This document shows, in pieces, positions 22,459 to 33,548 of a stretch of DNA of 64,000 nt. Below the pieces are notes generated by a model that ran no database searches, had not been told where the DNA came from, and was given only the letters and a program-made list of their open reading frames with translations. This DNA comes from Exserohilum rostratum (lineage: Eukaryota; Ascomycota; Dothideomycetes; Pleosporales; Pleosporaceae): NCBI GenBank assembly GCA_026367775.1, contig CP111154.1, forward strand, positions 434,001-498,000, in the 5' to 3' direction. The stretch's first letter is position 1. Every line of letters starts with the position of its first letter. A program made the translations under genes and the position numbers.

Positions 22459-25400
22459 TTAAAATAAGCCGAGACCTATTCCCGCGGCTCCAATCAAGAA
22501 ACCCGCAATCTGTCCCGTAGGCAGTGCCGCACCACCCGTGTATTCTGAGAACGAGCTCGAAGGTCGCACGGGAGACGAGACGCCGCTTCCAAAGGTAGTA
22601 GTGGTCCTTGTGGACTCTATGGGTGCACCGTTGGGTAGGGAGACGGAGGAGGGAGGGGCGATGGACGAAGGGGGTTCTTCTACAGTGGTAGAAGGATTGT
22701 TTTGTGTGGTGGCAGAAGAAGAAGCGGGTTGTTCTGCGGCGGGAGAGGAGGTCGCGATTACGGTCGAGGGATTTGTGGACGGCGAGGGCGCGGGACCTTC
22801 AGACGCGGAGTCAGCAGGGTTGCTTGACGGAGGCGCGATACTAGGTGGTGATGGTGGGGCGGCACTGGATACGGCGGGAGGCGAGTTGGATGGCGCAGGA
22901 GGCGTCTCACGGCTCGTCTCTGCCGCAGTGGTAGAGGGAGATGGAGGGGGAGGAGGAGGCCTACTTGAAGTTGGTGGGGGAGGTGGTGGCGGCGCGCTGG
23001 TAGGGGCAGCTTTGGATGTCTCTGCCGTGGTTATGACTGGGGGAGCTGCAATCGTTGATGACGCTACGGCTTTTTCGGCTGTTGCTAGACGGCGAGTGAT
23101 GGTGGTTGCTGCTGTGACTAGCTTGTTATACGTCGTCGATCCTCGTGTCGAAGTGCCTGGGTCTGCTGTGCTTCCTACAACCGGGTCACATGCACTGGCG
23201 CCGATAGGCTTTCCGAGCTGTTGAATGATTGTAGGTAGTGTGTTCAAGTAGCTGACTACTACAGGTGGTACCGATGCCCTTGGTTCTGGGATGTCGCTCT
23301 CTACAACAATGAGGGGCTTCCAATCTGTGGGAGATGGCAGCGATAGTGTTGATGTCTCGGTAACACACTCGGAGGCAATGGGTTCAACTTCGAGGTGACT
23401 GAAAGTTGCATAAGCCGCATAAACAGTCGGCCATGTCAACGTCACACTGGAGAAGTCCCAGGTGATTGGAGTTGGAGCTGGTAGCTCATTTGTATATAGT
23501 GTGGAGCTCACGTCCTGATTGTTTGAATCGGTATAGATGTCGAGAGTAACCACGGGCAGCGACACGGTTGAGACAATGACAGTTCCCGGGTAGCCCAACC
23601 GCATGGCTGTGACATCTATTTGACATCCACTAGTGCAAGTGATCGAGGGTGCAGGAGTGGATGATAGGGTGGGAGCGGACGACAAAGAGGGAGTGGATGA
23701 CAGAGATGGGGTTGCCGTTTGGATAATGGTAGTCGGTACTATCTGAGTAGTGACGACGGATTGTGTAACCAAGACGGTAGAGATTGTTGTGGTAGCCGGT
23801 AGCGTCAACGTGGACACAACGCTTGAGCCAGGGCTAGTCACGGTACTCAAGACGGTAGAGGCCGGCAAAGTAACAGTCGATAGAACTGTGCTTGTCGTAA
23901 CACTTCCCGGCAACTCGGTAGTTACAGTAGATGTCACAGCTGGCTGGGTAATGGTTGATAGGATCGTACGTGGTGGCAGTTGTGTAGTTACCACCGAAGT
24001 CTCTCCTGGGAGCTGAATGACCGAGGTAGTAATTGTAGGAGGCAGAGTGAGAGTGGAGACAACCGTGCTTGCAGGCAACTGAGTAGTCACTACTGAAGTA
24101 GTTCCAGGAAGCTCAATGGTAGTGGTTATGACATCCCCAGGAAGAGTGGTAGTGGAAATCTGGGTAGTACCAGGGAGTTCAATGGTAGTAGTCACAATTT
24201 CCCCTGGGAGAGTGATAGTAGAAAGTTGAGTAGTTGCGGGAAGCTGAATGGTGGTGGTTACGATTTCTCCAGGGAGAGTGACGGTAGAGAGCTGAGTAGT
24301 GCCGGGAAGTTGTGCGGTGACTGTGGTGAGACTGCCGGGGAGCGTAATGGTAGACGTAGTAATCTGACCTGGCTGTGTGAACGTCTCTGTGATGATTGTT
24401 GGTGGGGAGACAGATACGGAGGTCACGGTTGTTGGCGGGAGAGTCAGTGTTGAGAGAACCGTGGACACCACAGTGCTCGCCGGAAGTTGAGTTGTTATCG
24501 TCGAAGTTACTCCTGGAAGTGTTGTTGTAGTAACCACAACCTGAGGCGGCAGAGTCAAAGTGCTGAGCTGAGTCGAAATTTGGGTCAAAGTCTCTATGAC
24601 AGTCCGTTCAACGGTCTGGGTCGGACCAGGGACTTCTACCGTCGGCCCCGGAATCTCTACCGTTGGTCCTGGGACCTCGACAGTTGGGCCAGGGATTTCA
24701 ATAGTAGGACCAGGAACTGAGACAGTAGGACCTGGCACCTCAACCGTAGGCCCTGGAACTGAGACGGTAGGACCTGGGACTTCGACTGTCGGGCCTGGGA
24801 GCTCTACTGTCGGGCCTGGAACTGAGACGGTGGGTCCCGGTACCTCGATGGTTGGACCTGGAACTTCAACTGTAGGGCCAGGAATTTCAACAGTTTGTTC
24901 AGAGACGATTATAACTGTTTGTGGAACCTCAACCGTGAACGTAGTTGTCACCAACACCTCAGAAATGATGGTTTGGGTGCTGACGCTAGGCTCACCAGAA
25001 ACTGTATGCTATTAGATTTTTCTACATCTTCTTCGCGCTATAGCACTTACCAGTTATTGTAGTGGGGACCAGTTCAGTCGTAGTTGACGTAGAAATCGAC
25101 GTAGATATGCTGGTAGTCCATGATGTCTCTGTCGTGCTGACAGTCTGTGTTGTCGTCGTTGGTTGGGGGCTGATGACAGTTTCAACCGGTCCAGGTACCG
25201 ATACAGTCTGAACAGTAGTCTCTGTAGGACCTGGTACTGATACGGTTGGGCCTGGTACTGATACGGTTGGGCCTGGTACTGATACGGTTGGGCCTGGTAC
25301 TGATACGGTTGGACCTGGTACGGTTTCTATGACAGAGATATAGTCGGTCAAAGTCAGCGTCGCCGTCGTTTCCGATACCACTGTTGTTGTGCTGATGACA

Positions 25401-26906
25401 GTGGATCCAGGAACTGTTGACGATTAGCCTCATGATAAAAAATAGTGGCGGGGAATGTGGCGAGAAGATAGCTGGGTCATTTCATGAGGGTGTTGTCTTC
25501 TCCGCATTTGTTATTGGAATCGAGTGATACACAAACATCCCATAAATGATTGAAGATGACAGTTGTTACCAAAAAAGTCGACTTACGTGTTATGGTAATA
25601 GTGTCGTAGAGGGTCGTAGAGAAAGTAGTGACCTGAACGAACAACGCACGTTAACGACGATAGAACTCATTGGAAGCCATGGAAACTAACTCACCGAGGT
25701 ATACACAGATGTGGAAACACTAACGATTGTGGACAAGAAGGTTTGCGTTATAGTATTGAAATCGGTCGATATCTGAGTCTCGGTCGTCGGCGTGTAACTG
25801 ATTTCGGTCGTTGGCACAAGCTGTACATTCGTTAGCAGAGTCGAGTAACTACAATCCGTTCTTCGGTAGTCAAAAAAAGCTCCCAATTTGAGCAAAGCCC
25901 TGTGAAAATGGCGGGGCAACAGAAGATAAGGTAATGATTGGACGGCATAAATGACAAAATAATTGACATACCGAAACGTATGTTGATATTAGAGTCTGCC
26001 CATGTCAGTAAATAGCGTATCTCTAAATCTATGCTAGAAAACAAACCTCAGTCTTCAGTTCCGTCAGAGTTTTATTGACTGTGATCGTTGGGCCAGGCAC
26101 GGTATATGTCGAGGTCTGCCATGAAAGTAAGTAAAAGTTCACTCAAGCGTTAATCATGATGCGCTACCTCAGTGACATTGACACCAGGTTTTGTGTATTC
26201 CTTCGTAGTAGTAACAGTCTAACTCGATTTAGCACAGACTCATGTGTAAGATGTTGGTGCGGTCAAATGGTACCTCTGTGATGTTGACTCCTGGTTGTGT
26301 GATGACCTCCTTCTCTGTCTTCGTGGGTCAGCACATACACTAAACTGATATTGAAATGAGACATACCTTCGTTGTCGTAAAATTCTTAGTCTCAGTAACA
26401 GTCACTGGGGGTTGGCCATATCCGTCGCCAGGCTTGGTGACAGTGACTGTTACTGGTGGTGGTAGAGCAACATAGCCTCCAGAAGGGGTGACAGTCGTTG
26501 TGACAGTCTTGATCGATGTGCTAGGCTGAGGATTTGGGCATGTCTTGGGTGAGGTGGTGGTCACTGTTACTGGTGGGGGCAGAGCAACGTAGCCTCCGGA
26601 AGGAGTAACGGTGGTTGTGACGGTCTTGATCGATGTGCTGGGCTGAGGATTCGGACAGGTCTTGGGTGACGTGACGGTGACGTGTATAGTAGATGTAGGA
26701 GGACTTCCATACTCATATACTGTGCTAGTGGTTTTGCATGTACCTGCTGGCTGTCCGTATCCTTGTGCCTGAACTACGTCTTCAGAGGGTTCTGGAGACA
26801 ACGAGGAAGGAGTTGGCGATGCCTTAGCGCCTAGTACTGTATTGTTGTTCTGCGCATGAGCTATGCTAGTCAATGCCAGCAGCAGTGGCCAGTGACTGCG
26901 CATCAT
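22459..26906 (-). CDS. Large Thr/Pro-rich tandem-repeat cell-wall protein, probably GPI-anchored
   Basis: I assembled nine exons, all joining in frame: 26906-26367, 26318-26274, 26218-26168, 26115-26047, 25995-25972, 25820-25695, 25632-25587, 25413-25051 and 25001-22459. The product is about 1268 aa. The start at 26906 (or 26903) gives a signal peptide (MMRSHWPLLLALTSIAHAQ). Exon 1 has two near-identical blocks containing TSPKTCPNPQPSTS and a Cys. Exons 2-7 encode Thr-rich segments with the recurring PGVNVTE/PGPT theme. Exons 8 and 9 carry about 18 copies of a seven-residue V-x-V-P-G-P-T unit, then LPGTTQLST/LPGEIVTTT-like repeats, a compact Cys-containing region (CTSGCQIDV), a Pro/Ser-rich stalk and a hydrophobic end (GQIAGFLIGAAGIGLGLF) typical of a GPI signal. 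The predicted site is the cell wall, with heavy O-glycosylation. The specific function is unknown; an adhesin-like or wall-structural role is inference. Confidence 0.75.
24618..24895 (-). repeat. 21-bp tandem repeats encoding PGPT heptads (exon 9)
   Basis: About 13 imperfect 21-bp units encode a heptad of the type V-E/S-V-P-G-P-T. They vary at synonymous sites and at one or two residues (V/I/L, E/S), so the array is older than the nearly identical one in exon 8. Confidence 0.75.
25227..25325 (-). repeat. Near-identical 21-bp tandem repeats (exon 8)
   Basis: Four to five nearly identical 21-bp units encode VSVPGPT. Their near identity, compared with the diverged array in exon 9, points to recent expansion or homogenisation. 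Each unit is a multiple of three, so copy-number change keeps the frame. Confidence 0.8.
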
Positions 26907-28650
26907 GAAGCGAAGGACTCCAAGTTCGGCTGAACGAGTGACGGCCTGAAGCTGGATGGTCACGTTAGAGGAGTGATGCAGGAGCGCTTCAAAGAGCTAA
27001 TTGAAAATGCAACCAGAGACGCAAGGGAGTTGAAGTTGTGCGGCACGGGTGCAAGGTTGACGAGTTAGACGAGATATAACCACTCCCGCTGTCCAGAGTG
27101 TCGGCCAGGATTGAGAAACAGAAAGGATCTAGACCAATTGGGGCGTCACTTACCTTACTCAGGGTATGGCTGGAGGCTGAGAGGAAAAAAAAAGAACCTG
27201 ACCACGAAAAGCTAGTAAAAGATGACGATAAAGCTAGCGGGCGTCCTGCATATGACAAGAGCATACGATTCTGCCGGGGGAGGCTGGGACCATATGGGCT
27301 TGGCCAGTGTACTAGGGTGTGTAAACTTTGGACCGGAAGCGAAGCTGAATATCTCGGCACAAGGCAGAATCTCCTAGGTGGTCTGTTAATCGACAAGGCT
27401 TGTATTGCAGGCGAAAATTCATGTTGATGCTAGATTGGCCAAATGCCTTTCAAGGTCCACGGTCAGCGTCATCTCACAGTGAAAAGCAGCCACTAGAGCC
27501 AGGGGTACAGGTCAAGCCTAAGAGAGCCCTGCAATGCTGTACCATTTACGACCCATACCACCCGGGCGGTATGACAGGCGACCGTAATGCAGAAAGGCAA
27601 CCAGCAAAGTGGTCTGGAGCCAAGTTGCAAAGGCGATCCAGGGCGACTGCTGACATGGACGATATTGGAGCCGCATAAAGCTAGCTGCTTACCACAACTG
27701 GAATGGCCATCTGCAGCTCACCATGAATAAAACTGCGCGCCAAGCGGGGTCCTCGGGGGCCAAAATCCATTAGAAGGTGTAGAGCACAAGGGCAGCCCTT
27801 CCCCAGATTGAGGGCATCTGTACTCAGCCGCACGTTGAGTACGTAATGCCAGCTGGCTGGACGCGAACGGTGCAAAGATGAACCTTGACATGAGTTTTTG
27901 GAGATGCGCTTGTACTTGTCGCAGCAAAATAACCGCGAGTAGCATGTCGTGGAGGGTGTAAGATGGGGTGCATGCACGTGAGAACTAACGCCCATGCGCC
28001 GCGGGCAGTGGGGCGATGCTTGGCACGATCGCGGTCTTAGGTGCGGCTGTGAAAGACAACACGACGGCGCGGTTATCCCCATTCAGCTTTGGCTGAGCGC
28101 TTTTCACGGACCGCCTCGATTCTTCACGCAAGGGCAGCCTATCTGCTCTTCTCAGCATGACACCTACCTGTGGCGGCTTGCTATTAGGCCCTAATGAGAA
28201 AGCCGGTCGCCGCCACACAACCAGTACCTTTTCACCGGTACTTGTTGCCCTGTCCAGTAATATACTCATGACTCCACATGCGTTAGGCGACCTCTGTGTG
28301 TCCTTCTGCTGTTGTGCCCCAACCCCGCCCAGTGCACAGACATGAGCTGGCCTGAAGCAGCACATGGGCTTGAAGCGCCTGCAGCATCTAGGCGGATCCA
28401 AGATTAACCGCCCCAAGCAGCGGCCATGAGGGACGGCAGTTCAATCTCTATTGAGTGCTTAGACATGCTGCTTTGTGTTGTCACGGGTCATCTTCAGCCA
28501 ACTCGCCTTTGAGGCTGCCGCTAGTTTCGCAGCAAGACTCACATTGGGTTGGCGTATCTCGCTCATCGTGTCTCTTCTAGCCTGCAAATCCTTGTTACCT
28601 GCTTCATGTTCCGCTACACTTGATATGACCTTCAACAACGAATCTCAAAG
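26907..28650. other. Divergent intergenic region
   Basis: About 1.7 kb separates the wall-protein gene (-) from the aspartic-protease-like gene (+). Small frames exist on both strands without domain features. The first coding exon of the rightward gene, with its expected signal peptide, may lie between 28463 and 28620, where one frame reads ISLIVSLLACKSLLPASCSA but lacks an ATG. Confidence 0.45.
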
Positions 28651-30964
28651 ATGCCTTCTGCGAAACGCAAAGAGACGCTTCCAGTACCCCCGTCCCTAGT
28701 ACCACACGTCGTAAGCGACACTGGAAGATTTGAAGGCAATGACGGAAGGTGGTCGACCTTTTTCATCAACATTGGAGACCCCAATGCCAAAGGCACAGGT
28801 CAGACCTTTAGAGTTCTCATTTCCACATCCTCATCAGCCACTATTGTACCCGGACAAACTGAATGGTGCGACGAGGAGTGCGCTAAGAAGCGCGGGGTTG
28901 AGCCTTACAATGGACAGCAGCCTCTTGGCTTGCAAGAATCTGCGAGTTGGGTAGCGGACAACACCTATGCTATAAACATGCCGAATTGGTGGACAGATGC
29001 CTATAGAATCGATCAGGCTAATGTATCCGGCGTGTGGGGGGTCGACAGCATTGGCTTGGGAACGAGTTCTCCAGACAGTTATATATTGCAAGAGCAGTAT
29101 GTTGTAAAGACTCTTACGAAGGACTTCTTCATGGGCTCCTTTGGGCTCGCCGTGGGATCAGTAGGCCCGAATAGTGCTGCAACCAGGCAGACTTTCTTGT
29201 CAAACTTCTACGCCTTCAACAACATTCCAAGTCGGTCCTTCGGATATACAGCTGGTGCTGCATACCGTAAGTAATCTGTTCCGATGTTCCAAGTCAGAAT
29301 ACTCCACATCATCTTTAATACCCATTACAGAGAAGGCAAAAAGAACGGCATGTTGCTTCATGCTCGCTTCCTACTTCCTCTTCTCACAGATTGGTTTCTC
29401 ATAGTCCGATGTATGCTAACTAAGCATAGGAAACAACAACAATGGGATACCAGGAAGCTTAGTGTTGGGTGGCTGGGACAAAGCTCGGTTGGCAGCGCCA
29501 GGCACATCGATCAGCATGCCGAACAAGATGAACAATACGCTTGCTGTCGGTGTCCAGGCAATTCTTTATTCAAAGGATCCAGACGTCGAAGCCAACACAG
29601 AGTCATTAGCAGGATCGGGATTCTCTGCCACGATTGATTCTACAACACCATATCTCATCTTACCAGACGACATTTGCGACAAGTTCGTATCCAGATTTGG
29701 GCTGCAGTTTGACAACAGCAGCCAACTGTTCCTTGTAAATTCCAGTTCTCACAAGACCAACCTGTATCAGAATGCCACTGTGTCCTTCAAGATTGGCGCA
29801 GGTCCGTCCGCTAGCAACAAATTCACATCCATCGTTCTGCCATATGAAGCATTTGTCCAACAGGCAAGTTTTCCTCTGGCTGTACCTGCGGATAACACAC
29901 AGTACTTTCCCATCAAGCGATCTGAGAATGGTCTCTACGTATTGGGTCGCACGTTTTTGCAAGAAGCATATATCATTGTCGACTATGAACGGGCCAACTT
30001 TACAGTCGCACCAGCGTTATTTGCCGACCCCATGCCTTCTCCGAGTATCGCTCCCATCTATAACGAGTCATATGCTGGATTGCAGTCTCTTCCTCCGAAC
30101 CACGATTCGAAAGGCGGCCTCCCCACTGGTGCTATTGCGGGAATAGTTGTGGGAATTGTTCTAGCTTTCGCTCTTGCCGGCTTTGGCGCCTTCTTCTGGT
30201 GGAGAAAGCACCGCAAACAGAAAACGAAAGACACTGAGGCTGTCAAGCCTTCCACAATCGACACAACGGAGGCCGGCACGGAAGTCAAGCATCGTCGGGT
30301 TTCGGAACTCACTGGATCCGATGCTCCCCTATCACCGAAAGAGTCGGCGATGGGTTATTACAATCCCGATAATAAGTCAATACCTCCAATCAGCGAGATG
30401 TCGCCAGAGAGTACTCCTGCCGAACTCTACAGTCCCCCACCCGAAGGCCGGGATGGTACCGACTATTTTGCCGCCGGCCAAATGCGACGGCAGGGTGCAA
30501 CCAGAGAACGCGGCTCATCAACCGTCAGCACACCTATCGCTGAACTTCCTGGAGAGGGTGTAATGCAAGGAGTTTCTCGCACAGGATCAGACGCATCGGT
30601 TTCGGCCCCAAAGCCCCCGCACAGTCGTAGTCCAAGCGATAGTTCGCTTGGAACCAACATTGATACAGTGCTAGCGAACGACCGAGCAAACGGATTAAAT
30701 GGCAACAGGAATTTGACTACGGCAAAAGAGGATGCTGAACCAGCGGCTACCTCAGATGAAGCTGTGGCTGCACAAGCAGGGGCGGTAGAGGAAGAGCATC
30801 AACCTGCAGGGCAATCAAACGCCGAGCAACGACCATCACACAATCGAGGGCTGAGTGACACTACGATTCATAGTGAAAGCACAGCAGTGTCCCAGCCCAC
30901 AGCAGAAGAACTGGAACGCTGGGAGAGAGCTGGAGATGATGTAGCGCGGCCAATGTCTCCATGA
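28651..30964 (+). CDS. Membrane-anchored aspartic-protease-like protein, catalytic motif altered
   Basis: The clear exons are 28651-29266 and 29430-30964, joined over a 163-nt intron (29267-29429, donor GTAAGT, branch TGCTAAC) that splits an Arg codon. The 5' end is uncertain: an N-terminal signal peptide is expected for this fold but no ATG-led exon could be placed. The extracellular part has a pepsin-like (A1) layout: GNDGRWSTFFINIGDP, then VLISTSSSATIVPG where an active enzyme has DTGS, a second lobe with ATIDSTTPYLILP where DSGT is usual, and GRTFLQEAYIIVDYE near the end. The first catalytic Asp is thus Ser, so proteolysis is unlikely. One transmembrane helix (GAIAGIVVGIVLAFALAGFGAF) is followed by WWRKHRKQK and a long, Ser/Pro/Glu-rich cytosolic tail of more than 200 aa. 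A surface sensor or scaffold role is inference. Confidence 0.75.
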
Positions 30965-33548
30965 TGCAAATAGACGGAAAAGGTATTCGAACACGCTTGG
31001 GGGGGTTTCTGTCATGGCGTTTCTCCTAGTTTGTCTCGTGCCGAAGGGTATATCCGGTGGTTTCTGTACACACCTGGGTTTTTATTTTGGCACGTTTGTT
31101 CGGATTCGTCATGTATTGCGAGGCTCTCTAAGACTGATTCGATAATGTGTTTTGCTTTGATTTACCGAGATACCAACTACAACGTTCGCTATTCTAGATA
31201 TGTACTACATATTACATTCTTATTTCGCATCGAGTGCCACAGTATCTCGTCTTACATGGAAATCTTCTTGGGAATCTCTAGATTGTCTTGCGGCTTGCAC
31301 CAAAACTGCACATAATATCCCCTTTTAGAATTGTAGTATAGAGATAGCGTGTAGAACATTTGCATCATCATTTTGTTGATGGGGACGAATTTAATGAGAA
31401 AACTACACATAATATCTGGACGTGCTCCACCTGTAATAGCCACACACCGGAAACTAGATCCTCGAGACGCCAAGCGATCTTTCTGTGGGACAAGACGACG
31501 CAAATCAACATGATGCACATAGTAGATTTCACAAAATGCAAGTCATACTACTCCATCTATGACTCGCAGTCCACATACATACAGTACAGCTCGCGAGAAT
31601 CGCCACACAGGCATGTCCACAACGAGGGAAGAGCAGACACCAGATTTCTCATGCGGCTCAACCAAATCCACCATGGACATGTGAACAAGCCTCAACCATT
31701 TCCCCTCCCCAACCACCATCTGCAAAGAGAAAAAAAACAACCCCATCCATCCACCCACCTACCCTCCCCACCTATCCATCCTCCTTTGTCCACCATCCAC
31801 CGTTCAACACACCCTTTCGGATGCACACACACACCCACAAGCACCAAAACATACAGCCACAACAAGCCCCCTCCCCACCAACAACAACCGCACTGCAGCA
31901 AGGCTGGGCTGAGCTAACAAAACGCCGGCTTTCTGTCCTCCGCGGAAGCCACCAAAAAAAATCACACCACCACCGCATTTCGATCTCGATCCCCCCCTGG
32001 CCTCCGGCCCCTCACTCACTCGCACCAATAAACACGGAGCTCCAACTCTATATCCCATCTTCCGGTCGTTCTAAAATTAAACTTTTTGTGCCTGCAGGCT
32101 TGCTATTGCTACTGCTACTGCTACTGGGAGGTTGGTTTGGATGCTACCTCGGCTGCAGTAAACACAATACAACACAAAGACAAGCAGGGAAATATTCATG
32201 TACGTAAACCACATAAGCGCCTCGCCCTGTCCCGTCCCATTGCAACTGCAACTGTAACCATACTATGCGACTTTGAATTCATCGGTACCAAGGACGTATG
32301 TGTGTGTGAGTCCACGAGGGTCATGTACATAGTGCTAAGGCAATGCATACATGTACATACGTACATAAAAAGATACACAAAATGAAAAGGAAGGAATCGG
32401 CAAGAAGCGACAAAGACCTTCTAGAACAGACGCTAAAAAAGACTGAAGGAATGAAGGATTTATTACGTATCTCGCATATATGTGCATATGTACTTTGCAT
32501 ATGCGCCGCGTTGGGGGTAGTCAGGGTAGTTAGTTAGTTAGGTTGTTGAACACCACCGGCTTTCCTCGCATCCAGCCTTCTCTTCCCCCGTTTGTTCCTT
32601 TTTCTTTCTCTTTTCCTGTCCATGTGTGGGTTGACGTGGCGCGAGCAGGTCGGTGTGTGAGATGAGGGGAAGCGGGCTATATCAGATCGAGACCACGTCA
32701 GGCGTTTATGGCGTGATACGGAAATGGGCGAGTAAATTTAAGTTGCCCCATACGATAGTCACTAGGGTCTCAGAAAGCTCCAGCAAGCGAGTGTTGGATT
32801 GGATGGGGGAAAAGGAAAGAAGTGCTGGGATAGAGGAGGGGGGTAGGTTGTGCGAGAGCCAATGGGCGCATGTCCGCTTGTCTGGCTGGCTGCTCGCCTG
32901 AAAGCTAGGTGTAAGCACTTGTCTGCTGGCCCCAGCGGGTTGTATACAAACTAAACATAAAATGCTGATTGTATGTGGCACAGGTGGCGGGCTCTTGGCG
33001 GCATAAAACTGCAAAGGCAGGGTGATGGTTGTGGGTAAACATAACAACACACCCTGGAACCCCCACCACACCACCCCTGCGGACCTGCTAAATGATCGAC
33101 ACGGGAAACTGTCGCGACACCGGCTAATGTACAGGTGATCACGGATTGCACGTAGCCAGGGATGCGGGTCACGTATAATTAGCAGGTTCACAGAGGAAAG
33201 ACAGGAAACGCGCGGGATGTTTGTTGACAAAAATAAACTGCAATTACGGCTGATTATTACGTGTAGACTTTGCTTTCGTAATCACATCAGCCTGATGGAT
33301 GGATATCCGTGGAGACAGCCGCTGTAAAAGGCGGGTACCAAGCCGGGAATACCACCATGTGGGGATCTATCCGAGGGCCTTGTTGCCGCTAGCGGACTGC
33401 AAGCCCATAGCACACGAAACACCGCGGCTCGTGTGTGCGTGTGGGCGATGCCAGACCCTCATGCGATAAGGTCACAGGGTTTCTGGCACACTGCATCTGG
33501 TCTGGCCACAGGGTGACGTAGGTGGTGCCTTGTTTGTAACACACATAC
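30965..33548. other. Long convergent intergenic region, low complexity
   Basis: About 2.6 kb lies between two converging genes. It includes C/A-rich stretches (31.73-31.90 kb), poly-A runs, a CTACTG-type trinucleotide run near 32105 and TACATA motifs near 32350. Overlapping frames encode Pro/His or Cys/Gly runs only. No RNA gene was identified. Confidence 0.5.

Noticed and set aside
22538..23224. 228-codon plus-strand frame, Gly/Val-rich
   Set aside because: It is the reverse complement of the Ser/Pro/Thr-rich stalk of the wall-protein gene.
24596..25015. Plus-strand frame with a VGPGTSTVGPG repeat
   Set aside because: It is the antisense of the 21-bp PGPT-coding array; the repeat has the same period on both strands.
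25227..25325. Regular short repeats resembling a CRISPR array
   Set aside because: The units are contiguous, without spacers, lie in a coding exon and encode a heptad; CRISPR arrays are also not expected in a fungal nuclear genome.
31360..31917. 185-codon plus-strand frame rich in His and Pro
   Set aside because: Low-complexity CA/CC-rich DNA explains it; there is no ordered domain or splice-linked continuation.
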